Positions 14,126 to 23,598 of a stretch of DNA of 49,457 nt are shown piece after piece. Made by a program: the position numbers and the translations under genes. Below the pieces are notes generated by a model. That model made no database searches. It saw nothing but the letters and a program-made list of their open reading frames with translations, and had not been told where the DNA came from. Origin of the DNA: an uncultured Clostridia bacterium (GTDB lineage Bacteria > Bacillota > Clostridia > UBA1381); contig CAKSQL010000020.1 of assembly GCA_934486735.1 (NCBI GenBank), forward strand, positions 1 through 49,457, given 5' to 3'. The first letter of the stretch is position 1. Each line of letters begins with the position of its first letter.

Positions 14126-15346
14126 CTAAAGCATATCGATATCTTCCATCAGCTTAATTCGCTGCTCGATGTCTTGGTTGGTTTTTATTTTGTTAATCGA
14201 AGTGTATCGGCTTGCGTCCTTGCGCCCCAGTACGACCGCAAGTCCTGCCGACACGATTCTCTGTACCCATGCAGCCGGCAGCAGCCACCGATGTTTTTCC
14301 AGATATTTGTACCGCCCTCTCAGCACTTTGGCGGACGGAAACAAAATCTTTATTTTTGGTACAGTGTACTTTTTTGAGTAGTCCTCATAGTCAACAAATC
14401 CGTATTTTTGGTTTCTTTTTTCCTCATACACGCGCTTGAACTGCGCGAGATTTTCTTCGTTTTTGCCGAACAAGCCGCTGTATTGCAGGTCTGCCAAAAC
14501 CTTTTCCGCCGCTTCGAAATCGTATTCGACATCGGGGAAATCGCTTTTTTCAAAGCCCATATATTTAACCGCGGCGGACAAAATATAACTGTACATTTTT
14601 TTATAGTGAATTTTGTCGATTTTCTCGAAAAACGCCTGCCAGTCTATCTCATTTTTGTATCGCTTGCTGTACATGACAATGTCCAGCAGCTGCCGAACGC
14701 CTGCGCCCGAGCTTAGGAAATGCTTGATAAAGTGCAGGTACAAAAACATTATCCCGTCGTCCGGAGCGAGTGCGTAAAACTCGCCCATGTTGGGACTTGA
14801 AACCTTTATATACGGCTTTGCCGCATTGCCTGTGTCTCCGAAAAAAATGTCCTCGCGCGTCTTGTCATAGAGCGCAACGTGCAACTCCACAATTTTGCGC
14901 ATCGGGTGAATCAGCACATTTTCGTTTTCGCCCGGCTTCCGCTCCTCATGCCTATATCCGTATTTTTCGAACACATACAAAGCCTTTGCCTCATCAGCCT
15001 CGTCCATCAAAATATCGACATCGCCCGAGATTCTCAAATCCGGATTCTGATAGAGACACGCGACACTCTCGCCCTTTAACACCGCGAATTTTATTCCGTT
15101 TTTTTCCAGCTCATTGAAAATTAAGCGTATATATGCCAAATCGGAAATATTTTTCGCTGCCATCCGGAGTATTTTTCCGCTTGCCGCAAGCTCGGGCAGC
15201 TGTGAGCATACCAGCGGCAGAACCGATTGTTCGTCCGCATATCTCAATACGTTTTCCCTGTTAAATTGTCCTATGTTTATATCATTGCCGGCTGCTGCCT
15301 TTGCCAACAATCCAAGCATGGCAATGAAATCGGTCTCAACCTTCAT
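14126..15346 (-). CDS. Nucleotidyltransferase-fold protein (PF14907-like)
   Basis: A 406-residue member of the uncharacterised nucleotidyltransferase family found in capsule and exopolysaccharide clusters. The core is 'KFAVLKGESVACLYQNPDLR' followed by 'SGDVDILMDEAD', giving the K-G-x and D-x-D metal-binding signature of Pol-beta-type transferases. 'HPMRKIVELHVAL' a little later supplies the third acidic region. The C-terminal half is helical with no known domain. The substrate is unknown in all members I know of; addition of a nucleotidyl-linked group to the polysaccharide or to a carrier is possible. GGGAG precedes the ATG; the start is 12 nt after the deacetylase stop. Confidence 0.8.
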   Translation of the reverse strand: MKVETDFIAMLGLLAKAAAGNDINIGQFNRENVLRYADEQSVLPLVCSQLPELAASGKILRMAAKNISDLAYIRLIFNELEKNGIKFAVLKGESVACLYQNPDLRISGDVDILMDEADEAKALYVFEKYGYRHEERKPGENENVLIHPMRKIVELHVALYDKTREDIFFGDTGNAAKPYIKVSSPNMGEFYALAPDDGIMFLYLHFIKHFLSSGAGVRQLLDIVMYSKRYKNEIDWQAFFEKIDKIHYKKMYSYILSAAVKYMGFEKSDFPDVEYDFEAAEKVLADLQYSGLFGKNEENLAQFKRVYEEKRNQKYGFVDYEDYSKKYTVPKIKILFPSAKVLRGRYKYLEKHRWLLPAAWVQRIVSAGLAVVLGRKDASRYTSINKIKTNQDIEQRIKLMEDIDML

Positions 15347-15358
15347 ATTCTACTCCCA

Positions 15359-16051
15359 TCACTTTTTTCGGGTCAGCCACCCGGTCAATAATTTTTTCTG
15401 CGCCTCATATGTTTTGTTTTCGATATTTATCCTCGGAATCCGCATTTTTTGCTTTGTGATAAAATTCAGCGGCCTGCCGCTTGTGGCAAGCGCGTATTTG
15501 TAGCACTTCGCATATCTGCGCGTTTCCTTGTCGTTCTGCCCGTGCGAATATGCAAATATATTTACCGTCCGACCGATTTTATCCTCAATCAAAGCTTTCG
15601 ACCGCACCAGTTCATCTTTTTTCTGCGCCGAGCTCATCTTTGTGAATATCTCGTGCGATACGCCGTGCGAGCCGACTGTGACAAGCGGATTTTTGCTCAT
15701 CTCGGCAAGCTGCGCCGTTGTTATATACCCCGGTTTATCCAAAAAATCGGTAACCGGGAATATCGTAAAAGGTATCCCTTTTTGGATAAGATACGGATAC
15801 GCTACGGTGTAAACATCCGCCAGACCGTCATCAAATGTGATTGCCGCTTTCCTCCCCGACGGCTGCCGCAAAACATTTTCCAAGCTGTCAAAACAGGAAA
15901 TCATATCTGTTATTTCGTAAAACTTGTCCTCGTCCAGCACACAGCCGCTGCACTGTATTTCCGGCTCGGATGTCACATGATGGAACATCAAAACATACGA
16001 GGACGGCAATGCGTACATAATTTTGCGTATGATATTTTTTACTGCCGACAT
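15359..16051 (-). CDS. Polysaccharide deacetylase-family protein
   Basis: A 230-residue NodB/CE4-type domain. Motif 1 is TFDDG (72-76), with the catalytic base and metal Asp. Motif 2 is H129-x3-H133 in 'GSHGVSHEIF'. Motif 3 is altered (FAYSHG instead of FAYPYG). It would remove N- or O-acetyl groups from a glycan, probably the operon's own polysaccharide or a lipid-linked precursor. There is no signal peptide, although a short basic/hydrophobic N-terminus (NIIRKIMYALPSSYVLMFHH) is present, so a cytosolic site is more likely. GGGGGA lies about 11 nt before the ATG. Confidence 0.88.
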   Translation of the reverse strand: MSAVKNIIRKIMYALPSSYVLMFHHVTSEPEIQCSGCVLDEDKFYEITDMISCFDSLENVLRQPSGRKAAITFDDGLADVYTVAYPYLIQKGIPFTIFPVTDFLDKPGYITTAQLAEMSKNPLVTVGSHGVSHEIFTKMSSAQKKDELVRSKALIEDKIGRTVNIFAYSHGQNDKETRRYAKCYKYALATSGRPLNFITKQKMRIPRINIENKTYEAQKKLLTGWLTRKK

Positions 16052-16144
16052 AAATTCAGTCCCCCATTCCGCCGCTCATCTGCGGCACAAAACGTAATAC
16101 AAAATTCTTGCAGCCGTATTACTTTCTTTCGGCCATGCATGCCC

Positions 16145-17269
16145 TTATTCCCTGCCCATCAAATGCTTGATTATATATTTGATATTTCTCATTGCATAGT
16201 CCTGCATATATGTTTTCTTTGCCGCTTTTTCAAAGCCGTATCTTTCATAGTTTCTATAAAACTCATCTCTCAAGGCTTTGCCCGATGACAAATCCTTCGG
16301 GGCATAAGCATAGTCGGAAAATTTGTTGTCAATCTCGGTAAGTTCAAAATTATGCATACTCCGCACAATATTTCTGCCAAGCTCATTGTTTGCGACAATC
16401 AGCGACAGCCCTTTGCCGTCATCCAAACCGGGGTCTACATTTCTGTACCCCCAAAAATCCGCAATGGTGATATCCGAGCAATGCACCTCACGATATTTGC
16501 AGTCGTAGCATGATTTTCTTAAAAATGCATCCTTTGCCATAAATCCGAAATAAAACGTGTCGCAGGTATACGGCTTGCTTCTATACTTGCCCTTGCTTTT
16601 CACCATCAAGCTCTTGTTCTTCCAACCTTTTGCTTTTGAACGAAATTCTATATTCTCAGTTTCGCCATACACATTTTTTATATGTTCCTTAAACAGCTTT
16701 GCCGACGGCACTCCATGGCAAATAAAATCTACGGTCAAAAGCAAATTTTCCTTATCCGTAACAGCCTCTTTCACCGCCGCAGTCTGACATGGCGTTCCGC
16801 AAAACATCACACATCTGCCCAAATTGATATCGGTTTGTATATTCTTTATGGTTGTGCCCATATAGCTTTCCAGATATTTGCTCTTTCTCAATTCCCCGAT
16901 ATCAACTTCATCCGTTGAAGTATGCTTTAAATCGCAAGTCTTGCAGTCAAGGTACGCACCGTAGACCTTGCCGCCGTTTTCGAGAACAGTTTCGGCAATT
17001 GCGGAAAACGCACCGCCCGAGGTACTTTGATGTCTCAAAGCATCGTCCCTTGTATAGCCGTAGTAAGTTGTTTTTTCGGTTTCCGGCACACTGAAATTTA
17101 AAACATGACACTTTTTTTCACACAAGCCGCACTCTATGCAATTGCTTTTGTCTATAGTCGGATAATAAAAACCTTCCTTGTCAAATTCAAGCTTGATGCA
17201 GTCTCTCGGGCATACCGACGCACATGCTCCGCAGCCGGTGCACGTTTGTTTTATTTCTTCAATCTTCAC
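16145..17269 (-). CDS. FrhB-like iron-sulfur protein (F420 hydrogenase/dehydrogenase beta family)
   Basis: A 374-residue protein with an N-terminal double [4Fe-4S] ferredoxin domain (Cys10, 13, 16, 20 and Cys44, 47, 50, 54). A coenzyme F420 hydrogenase/dehydrogenase beta-subunit domain follows ('GGAFSAIAETVLENGGKVYG', 'CVMFCGTPCQTAAVK', 'SCYDCKYREVHCSDITIADFWG' read in parts). Such proteins recur in polysaccharide loci next to pyruvyl transferases, but their redox role there is not established. The start is GTG, overlapping the upstream pyruvyl transferase stop (GTGA), which implies translational coupling. Its electron donor and substrate cannot be inferred. Confidence 0.88.
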   Translation of the reverse strand: MKIEEIKQTCTGCGACASVCPRDCIKLEFDKEGFYYPTIDKSNCIECGLCEKKCHVLNFSVPETEKTTYYGYTRDDALRHQSTSGGAFSAIAETVLENGGKVYGAYLDCKTCDLKHTSTDEVDIGELRKSKYLESYMGTTIKNIQTDINLGRCVMFCGTPCQTAAVKEAVTDKENLLLTVDFICHGVPSAKLFKEHIKNVYGETENIEFRSKAKGWKNKSLMVKSKGKYRSKPYTCDTFYFGFMAKDAFLRKSCYDCKYREVHCSDITIADFWGYRNVDPGLDDGKGLSLIVANNELGRNIVRSMHNFELTEIDNKFSDYAYAPKDLSSGKALRDEFYRNYERYGFEKAAKKTYMQDYAMRNIKYIIKHLMGRE

Positions 17270-18369
17270 AGCTTTCCCTCCATTGCATGCTTCAGCGAGT
17301 CATCAATAAAGTCAGACGCAGTCCTTTGCAGCTCCCTTAATTTTATATCAACAACAGAATAGTCCACCTGTCCGTCTCCGAATTTGCCGACAACCTCCGG
17401 CGAAATTCCCAATTGAGCTATAAGATTCAATCCACGCATATTCAGCGCCGGGTTATAATCGGAAAAATTAAACGGCTTTTGATAAACTGCGGCAAAAGCC
17501 ACACCGTGGAATGAATCGGAAACAACGTAATCTGCTTTGTCATAAAGCCACAGCAGTTCGTCAGGTCCGACATTCCTCAATATTTTTGCCCCTTTTAATC
17601 CAACTGCACTTTTTTCGGTAACAACAACCAACCGTAAGCCGTTTTCTTTGGCTTTTTGCATTGCTGTCCTATCACTTTCCTTTGAGCCGAGCAAGCGGTA
17701 ATATAACAAATATTTCGTAAAGCTTTTTTTATACGGCTTTTCGCACTTTTCCCAAAAGCTTTTATCATTAAGCAGGGTCGGGTCAACAACCTCTGCCGCA
17801 TTTTTGTCCGAAACGCTTTTCACAATCCCGACTCCGCTTGCCTCGCGTACCGAAACTGCGTCTATCTTCCGAAGATATCTCTTTATTTCGTCTTTCTTTT
17901 CATCCGGTATTTCACTCACGCCAAAGCTTGCCGCATATGAGAACTTATAATTTTCGCCCGGGACAAAGTCCATATAAAAGGCTTTTCTTTCTTCCTCAAT
18001 CCTGTTTGGGTTAAAAACCTGGTCGCTCCCCGATACAAAAACCGTGTCATTGTCCCATTTTTCCGCATAAAGCTTGTCAACATTATCGTACCGTTCGGTA
18101 AGTTTTAATTTTTTATCGACAAACTCATTAAACTTTTTATATTTATAATACTTTGGCAGATATGTATAACCGTTCAGCACAGCGGCGGCAAAGCCCTTTA
18201 TTCCGGAGAATTTCGGAATAATCGGATATCTGCTTCTTAAAGCCGCAGTATTGAAATCAATTATTTTCACATCTCCACACCTGCGCTCCAATGCCGACAT
18301 AAGCGAATATGCCTGCAAAACCGCACCGTAATTTTTTGGCGTATGAAAAGTAATCAAACGAATTTTCAT
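17266..18369 (-). CDS. Polysaccharide pyruvyl transferase family protein
   Basis: A 367-residue member of the WcaK/CsaB pyruvyl transferase family, which puts a pyruvate ketal from phosphoenolpyruvate on a sugar of a cell-surface glycan. Family marks are the N-terminal 'ITFHTPKNYGAVLQAYSL', 'FVSGSDQVFNPNR' (about 103-115), and the GT-B-like nucleotide region ending 'YVVSDSFHGVAFAAVYQKPF'. It overlaps the flippase stop by 4 nt (ATGA) at its start, and the FrhB gene by 3 nt at its end. Confidence 0.9.
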   Translation of the reverse strand: MKIRLITFHTPKNYGAVLQAYSLMSALERRCGDVKIIDFNTAALRSRYPIIPKFSGIKGFAAAVLNGYTYLPKYYKYKKFNEFVDKKLKLTERYDNVDKLYAEKWDNDTVFVSGSDQVFNPNRIEEERKAFYMDFVPGENYKFSYAASFGVSEIPDEKKDEIKRYLRKIDAVSVREASGVGIVKSVSDKNAAEVVDPTLLNDKSFWEKCEKPYKKSFTKYLLYYRLLGSKESDRTAMQKAKENGLRLVVVTEKSAVGLKGAKILRNVGPDELLWLYDKADYVVSDSFHGVAFAAVYQKPFNFSDYNPALNMRGLNLIAQLGISPEVVGKFGDGQVDYSVVDIKLRELQRTASDFIDDSLKHAMEGKL

Positions 18370-19877
18370 TTATTTTTCCTCATAATCTTTCCGAACAAAA
18401 CTTTCTTTTCAGAATCATTCATTCCATATATTATCAGCAAAATTCCATATATTACGCAAAAAATAACAACCTTTACAAGCCACAAAAACCATGTACCGCC
18501 GATAAATCTGTCGGCAAGCATAACTGCGGCAACAGATATCACACAGCAAAGCCATGTGCGTTTTAATATATTGGCAAATATACGAAAAACATTTAAGTGA
18601 ATCACTTTTACATAATAAATGTTCATCGCAATAATATTAGCGCCTATAAGTCCTATCGCAGTCCCCACGCATGCCGCAATTGCTCCGAAAAGTCTAACCC
18701 CGACAATAGTTATTATCAGATTGAACAGCGCCATAAAACACACTGCCGCCGTTCTGAAGCCCATTTTGTTCTTCGCACGCAGTATCGAAAGCGAAACATT
18801 TTGAATCAGAGGCACAGTTGTCGGAATCATAAGAATCAAGCCTACTGTCCATGCAAATGTATATCCCTTTCCCAGCCACAGCTCAATGAACTCTCTGCCT
18901 ATAACGATAAAACCGCACAAAGCCGCTCCAAGTGCCATAAATTCCAGTCTGCCGACCTTGATAACGGTGTCCTCCAACTCTCTTTCGCTTGCGCCGTCGG
19001 CAATCTGTTTGCTCACAGTCGGCAGCATCAAATCCGAAAACGCCATTGCAAACTGTTCGTACATTCCGTATAATTGCAGACCGACCGAATAGACTGCCAC
19101 CGCCGCCGAGCCTACAATTGAACCTATTACCATATTGTCAAGATTACCGTTAAGCTGCACCGCAAGCGATTGTATAAACATCAGTGCAGTATATTTAAAC
19201 GACTGCAAAAACAGCGAATTGTCCCAAAAATAATACTTTATCTTTAAGCCTATTTTCTTTTTTATATACACCCATTGCGCCGTCATTACCACAAGGGTCG
19301 CCGCAATCTGACTCAATAGAATAACCTCCGCATTCGGATAGACCATCAACGCAAAGACAAGCAATATGACCCTCAATATTATGCTCATCAATTTGGTCAT
19401 ATTTGCAAAACTGTAATGCTCACACCCTGCGACCATGCTGAATATTACTTTTTCGTAATTGTTTATAACGAGCATTACTATAAATATCAAAAACAGATTT
19501 TTTGCCAGCCTCAGCTCATCCGGCGTAAGCGACTTTGAATATAAGCCGTCAATGCAGAAATAAACAATTCCGCATGCCGCAACCATAACAGCCGATATAA
19601 TCGCCGTCTGAATAAATGCCATTGCACAGAAATTACTTAGATTTTTTTTGTCATTTTTCGCATTAAAATAAGCCACATATCTTAAAACAGTGCTTCCTAT
19701 GCCTAAATCCAAAATTGTTATCGATCCGGCAAGCGACGCTATTATTTTGTAAACTCCGTATTGCCCGTCTCCCAGTGCAGATATCAGATATGGTGTAAAA
19801 AAGAGCCCGTAAAACGAGTTTGCGAGTATTAACAAATATGAAAAAATAGCTCCTTTTTTCAGTTCCTTTACTTTCAT
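18366..19877 (-). CDS. Oligosaccharide flippase (Wzx family)
   Basis: A 503-residue integral membrane protein of the MOP/MviN-like exporter family with about 14 predicted hydrophobic segments. It starts with 'GAIFSYLLILANSFYGLFFTPYLISALGD' (given only as its first part GAIFSYLLILANSFYG), a classic Wzx N-terminus. Predicted role: flipping the undecaprenyl-diphosphate-linked repeat unit to the outer face for Wzy-dependent polymerisation. The substrate is set by the cluster's sugars. Its stop overlaps the next start by 4 nt; the start is 16 nt after the preceding glycosyltransferase stop. Confidence 0.92.
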   Translation of the reverse strand: MKVKELKKGAIFSYLLILANSFYGLFFTPYLISALGDGQYGVYKIIASLAGSITILDLGIGSTVLRYVAYFNAKNDKKNLSNFCAMAFIQTAIISAVMVAACGIVYFCIDGLYSKSLTPDELRLAKNLFLIFIVMLVINNYEKVIFSMVAGCEHYSFANMTKLMSIILRVILLVFALMVYPNAEVILLSQIAATLVVMTAQWVYIKKKIGLKIKYYFWDNSLFLQSFKYTALMFIQSLAVQLNGNLDNMVIGSIVGSAAVAVYSVGLQLYGMYEQFAMAFSDLMLPTVSKQIADGASERELEDTVIKVGRLEFMALGAALCGFIVIGREFIELWLGKGYTFAWTVGLILMIPTTVPLIQNVSLSILRAKNKMGFRTAAVCFMALFNLIITIVGVRLFGAIAACVGTAIGLIGANIIAMNIYYVKVIHLNVFRIFANILKRTWLCCVISVAAVMLADRFIGGTWFLWLVKVVIFCVIYGILLIIYGMNDSEKKVLFGKIMRKNK

Positions 19878-19893
19878 TTATGCAGTCTCCAAT

Positions 19894-21069
19894 TTATATC
19901 AGTTCTATTGCACGTTTGGAAATTTCGCGGTACGAAAAAGTTTTGATTCCCTTTTCTTCCGCAACCTTTTTCATGCGTGCGTATTTTTCTTTGTCATTGT
20001 ATATTTCGGATATTTTTTCCTTTATCTCATCAACGCTGTCCTCATACAAAAACTCGGCATTTCCGCCCAAATCGACATGGCGCATGCCCTCCCAGTCCTT
20101 AAACAGCCCTGGAATACCGCAGGCACATGCCTGCTCCCACAAAACCGAGTGCGTTCCCGGAAAGACAGATAAATCCGATGCAAGAAAATAATCATATGCC
20201 TTGTCCGACTCAATCCAGCCGATGCAGAAAATGTTTTTGTCTTTAGAGTATTTTTCCACAATTTCTTTCATATCGTCTTTGGGCTGACCGAAAACAATCA
20301 GCTTTATATTGTCGTTGTTAAGCTCCGCAACCGCCTGCATTAAAAGATGAAAATTTTTTGCCATATCAATTTTTCCGCCGGTCACCAAAACAAACGCATC
20401 ATCACCGATGCCGAGTCCCGCACGAATGTCGTGCCTTATCTCTGCTGCTCTGTCAAAATGAATTTTGTCATCCTCTCCGCCCATAACAAGTAATTCGACT
20501 TTGCTTGGATTTACGCCATATATGCGTTTGACAAAATCGCATCTCCAAGGGGTTGTTCCCCAAATTCTCTCCACATATTTGGAGTACATTCTCGCATATC
20601 TCGACAAAAATACTTTATAAAAAGCTCTGAACTTTATCTTTCTTACGAAACTTCTCTTTTTGTACCAGCCGGTATTATAATAATCGGCATGCTGATCTCC
20701 GTACAGCTTAACATTGCTATGCTTCTTTTTATATTTTATAATGTCCTTTACTATATACGATGTAATACCATGACAACATATGATATCCGGTTGCAGTTCC
20801 TCCAATTTTTCATAAAATCCCGGATATTTGTGAAGAATCACTCCTGCTTTTGTCTTTGCATAAGGCAAAACATATACCGGTATATCATCCTCATTTAAAA
20901 ATTTTCCCACCGGTCTTTCTTTTCTTTCTCCGCTGCCGTCAAATTCGTATTGAGACGTTATTATAGCTACATCATTTCCCAATTTTTTATGCTCTCTTGA
21001 CATTATATTTTCTTGGTACGCAAATCCCGGAACATAAAAACAACACAGACATACATGCACTATTTTCAT
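19894..21069 (-). CDS. Glycosyltransferase, GT4-type
   Basis: A 391-residue GT-B-fold glycosyltransferase. The N-terminal domain begins 'MKIVHVCLCCFYVPGFAYQE', with a glycine-serine-rich acceptor side. The C-terminal donor domain has 'FVLVTGGKIDMAKNFHLLMQAV' (given as FVLVTGGKIDMAKN) and 'SVFPGTHSVLWEQACACGIP', which carries the E-x7-E-like donor motif of GT4 enzymes in degenerate form. It adds one sugar of the repeat unit on the cytoplasmic face; donor and linkage cannot be read from sequence. AGGAGG lies 8 nt before the ATG. Confidence 0.88.
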   Translation of the reverse strand: MKIVHVCLCCFYVPGFAYQENIMSREHKKLGNDVAIITSQYEFDGSGERKERPVGKFLNEDDIPVYVLPYAKTKAGVILHKYPGFYEKLEELQPDIICCHGITSYIVKDIIKYKKKHSNVKLYGDQHADYYNTGWYKKRSFVRKIKFRAFYKVFLSRYARMYSKYVERIWGTTPWRCDFVKRIYGVNPSKVELLVMGGEDDKIHFDRAAEIRHDIRAGLGIGDDAFVLVTGGKIDMAKNFHLLMQAVAELNNDNIKLIVFGQPKDDMKEIVEKYSKDKNIFCIGWIESDKAYDYFLASDLSVFPGTHSVLWEQACACGIPGLFKDWEGMRHVDLGGNAEFLYEDSVDEIKEKISEIYNDKEKYARMKKVAEEKGIKTFSYREISKRAIELI

Positions 21070-21099
21070 TTTTTCTGCCTCCTATAAACTAACATGTTA

Positions 21100-22371
21100 T
21101 CATCTGTTTTGCGGCAAAAGTGAATTTCGGACCGCATAACTAAATCTTTCTGCTGCAATTTTGGTATCAAAATTTTCGTATGCATATCTGACTGCATTTT
21201 CTGCCATACCTCTATCCGAGTCATTTGATGCCAAATTTCGCAAAGCATTCTCCAGGCTGTTCACATCGGAGACTGCTTGGGCTATTTTGTTTTCCTTTAA
21301 AAACTCATACAAATATATATTATCCGGTCCGAAAAACACGACCGGTCTGCCGGAGGACAAATATTCCGATATTTTTGTCGATATGGAATATTTGAAAAAT
21401 CCGTTATCGCTCAAATCGTTTTCAATATGAATCAGCGCGTCGGCACCTTCGTATACTTCCTTTATTTTATCATGCGGCACATACTTTTTAAAATGCGTAT
21501 GTCCGAATCTTTCAAACAAATCCTTATACATACTCATATCGCTATCGGAAGTATATATGTTAAACCGTATCTTTTTTTCGCTGTTCTCGGCAAGCTTTTC
21601 AATTACTTCCGACACCTGCACCAGCGCCTTTTCCCTGCCTAAGTGTATTCCCCCGGCATATACCAGAGTGAACTCATCGTCTGAATCCTTTTTTTTGCAT
21701 ACAAAATCACCGACTTTTATACTGTTCATTATATCTATGTGCTTGATTCCGGTTTCTTTTGTATATTCATCCGCCATTTTTGGGCTGATTGTAATCCCGA
21801 CACTTGAACGGTCTCTGCACAGCTTTGCGTACCTCCGCAGCTTTCTTTTGTAGAAATATAAAAGGGGATTGTTTTCCCATTGCAGGCAGTGCAGCCAATT
21901 ATCCATATAGTGAATGACTATCGGGATTCCCAGCTTTTTTGACAATTTGTATGATACCATAAGAGGGCTTACTCCTCCGCCCAAAGTATATATCACATCA
22001 GGATTAAAATTCTTTATTTTTTCATATGTATCCCTATCTGTTTCTACTCTTGAGCTTTCCGTTTTTAATACAAAATATTGTCTGATTGTATTCTTTATTT
22101 TGCTTTTAAAACTTTTTTCGGAAACAGTGTCACTTTTTTTCATGTCGTTGTTCATATTTGAGGCAAAATTCTTATTTTTGACAGCTCTAAGGGAAAATCT
22201 CGGAGACAAAATTTTGCACGACCGAATCTCCAAGCCGCCGTTTCCGTCCAAATCCCAAAAAATCTCGTACATATCGCTTTTTTCATATGTACTCAATATA
22301 CTTCTTATCGTAATTCCGGTTGCATTGTCAGCATTTACCGAGTTTGCGTTCACTATCAATATTTTCTTCAT
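21100..22371 (-). CDS. Glycosyltransferase, GT4-like
   Basis: A 423-residue GT-B glycosyltransferase: N-terminal Rossmann 'KKILIVNANSVNADNATGIT', a basic middle segment, 'PDVIYTLGGGVSPLMVSYKL', 'FTLVYAGGIHLGREKALVQV', and a donor region 'STKISEYLSSGRPVVFFGPD' with the KxxEYLxxGxPV pattern common to GT4/GT1 enzymes. Its start lies inside the upstream polymerase gene (44-nt overlap), so translation is probably coupled. GGAGG lies upstream at about 12 nt. Specificity is unknown. Confidence 0.88.
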   Translation of the reverse strand: MKKILIVNANSVNADNATGITIRSILSTYEKSDMYEIFWDLDGNGGLEIRSCKILSPRFSLRAVKNKNFASNMNNDMKKSDTVSEKSFKSKIKNTIRQYFVLKTESSRVETDRDTYEKIKNFNPDVIYTLGGGVSPLMVSYKLSKKLGIPIVIHYMDNWLHCLQWENNPLLYFYKRKLRRYAKLCRDRSSVGITISPKMADEYTKETGIKHIDIMNSIKVGDFVCKKKDSDDEFTLVYAGGIHLGREKALVQVSEVIEKLAENSEKKIRFNIYTSDSDMSMYKDLFERFGHTHFKKYVPHDKIKEVYEGADALIHIENDLSDNGFFKYSISTKISEYLSSGRPVVFFGPDNIYLYEFLKENKIAQAVSDVNSLENALRNLASNDSDRGMAENAVRYAYENFDTKIAAERFSYAVRNSLLPQNR

Positions 22372-23533
22372 TAATCATACTCGCCTCCTGCCTTTTAAAG
22401 TTCTTTTTCTTCAGCAGGAATCCCAGTACCAGGAAGAACCCTCCCTGCTCAAGATACGAGCCGGACAGAAAAAGCTTCCCTATTGCCACCGAATACACCG
22501 CTATTAAAAATGCAAAAGTAAAATCATTTTTCCTGTTCATCATAAGAAGTCTGAACGCACGCCATAAATAAAATACAAGTATCAGAGTTCCAAAAAATAT
22601 GCCAAAATCCATCCACAGTTCTCTATATAAACTGTGGCAGTATGTATTCAAAAATTTTCTGTCGGCAAAGCATCCGTAGCCCAAAAACAGGTTCTCTGAA
22701 ATTTTCCGGTTTGCAATTTCTTTCAGCATATTGCGCCCATTGTCATCTGCCAATGAATCATTCAAAAAACGGTTAAGTATACTATTATTCATTCCATACT
22801 TTTCAAAAATATTGTTTGCGTTTATCAAAACCAACTCATAATTTGCAATCAGCACCAATACCGCAATCGCAAATATAATAAACAGCAATATTTTTCTTTT
22901 GGTTTTCTCTTCCAAAAAATATCTCAATATGATTACAGTTATCCCTATAACATACAACAGCATGGGACCTCTGGTTCCGAAGACGAAAATGACAATCCCT
23001 GATACCAATGCCAATATCTTGTACGCAAACTTTTTTTTATAAAGAGCCAAATACATTGTATATATAGACATCGGCAAAAATTCGTACGCAGCCGTCATAT
23101 CATGAATATACCCAAAATCTAAAAGTGTTCCGATCACATGACCTACCGCCCCAAGCACAGCCATATATGAAAAATATGTCATATATTTTTCCAAACCGTC
23201 AAAGCCGTCCAGCGCGTAGCCTACAATAAAAAAGATAATTATTCCATAGAGTTTGCCGGTCGGATAATCGTATATATTCGCACCGATATGTATTACGCCC
23301 GCAATAATTATAAACAAGGTTAGACATCGTATGTCCAAAGCCTTGCCAACTATCGTTATTGCCGCGCACGCGGCTATTATAGCATAAATCATTGATAAGA
23401 AATACGAATCAAGTGGTGTATTTCCCACAAACTTGTTTACAATTGAGTTTAATCCCAGCAAAATAATATAAAACGATAATGACCAAGATATCAGTAATTC
23501 TATTTTTCCCTCATAAAATTTTTCTCCAAGCAC
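22328..23533 (-). CDS. Wzy-like O-antigen/capsule polymerase
   Basis: A 401-residue membrane protein with roughly 10-11 hydrophobic segments and a large polar loop in the C-terminal half. That loop includes 'RNMLKEIANRKISENLFLGY' and 'NTYCHSLYRELWMDFGIFFG', the layout of WaaL/Wzy-type proteins ('GYG...H..y......GI.g'). Predicted to polymerise repeat units outside the membrane. Sequence identity in this family is always low, so the call rests on topology, the H-containing loop and context. The start is GTG with GGAGG 7 nt upstream. Confidence 0.8.
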   Translation of the reverse strand: MLGEKFYEGKIELLISWSLSFYIILLGLNSIVNKFVGNTPLDSYFLSMIYAIIAACAAITIVGKALDIRCLTLFIIIAGVIHIGANIYDYPTGKLYGIIIFFIVGYALDGFDGLEKYMTYFSYMAVLGAVGHVIGTLLDFGYIHDMTAAYEFLPMSIYTMYLALYKKKFAYKILALVSGIVIFVFGTRGPMLLYVIGITVIILRYFLEEKTKRKILLFIIFAIAVLVLIANYELVLINANNIFEKYGMNNSILNRFLNDSLADDNGRNMLKEIANRKISENLFLGYGCFADRKFLNTYCHSLYRELWMDFGIFFGTLILVFYLWRAFRLLMMNRKNDFTFAFLIAVYSVAIGKLFLSGSYLEQGGFFLVLGFLLKKKNFKRQEASMINEENIDSERKLGKC

Positions 23534-23598
23534 TGTCTGTCCTCCAAGCCTATACTGTTATTCTTTCAAAAAATATCTGTCATGTATATTCTGAAAGC

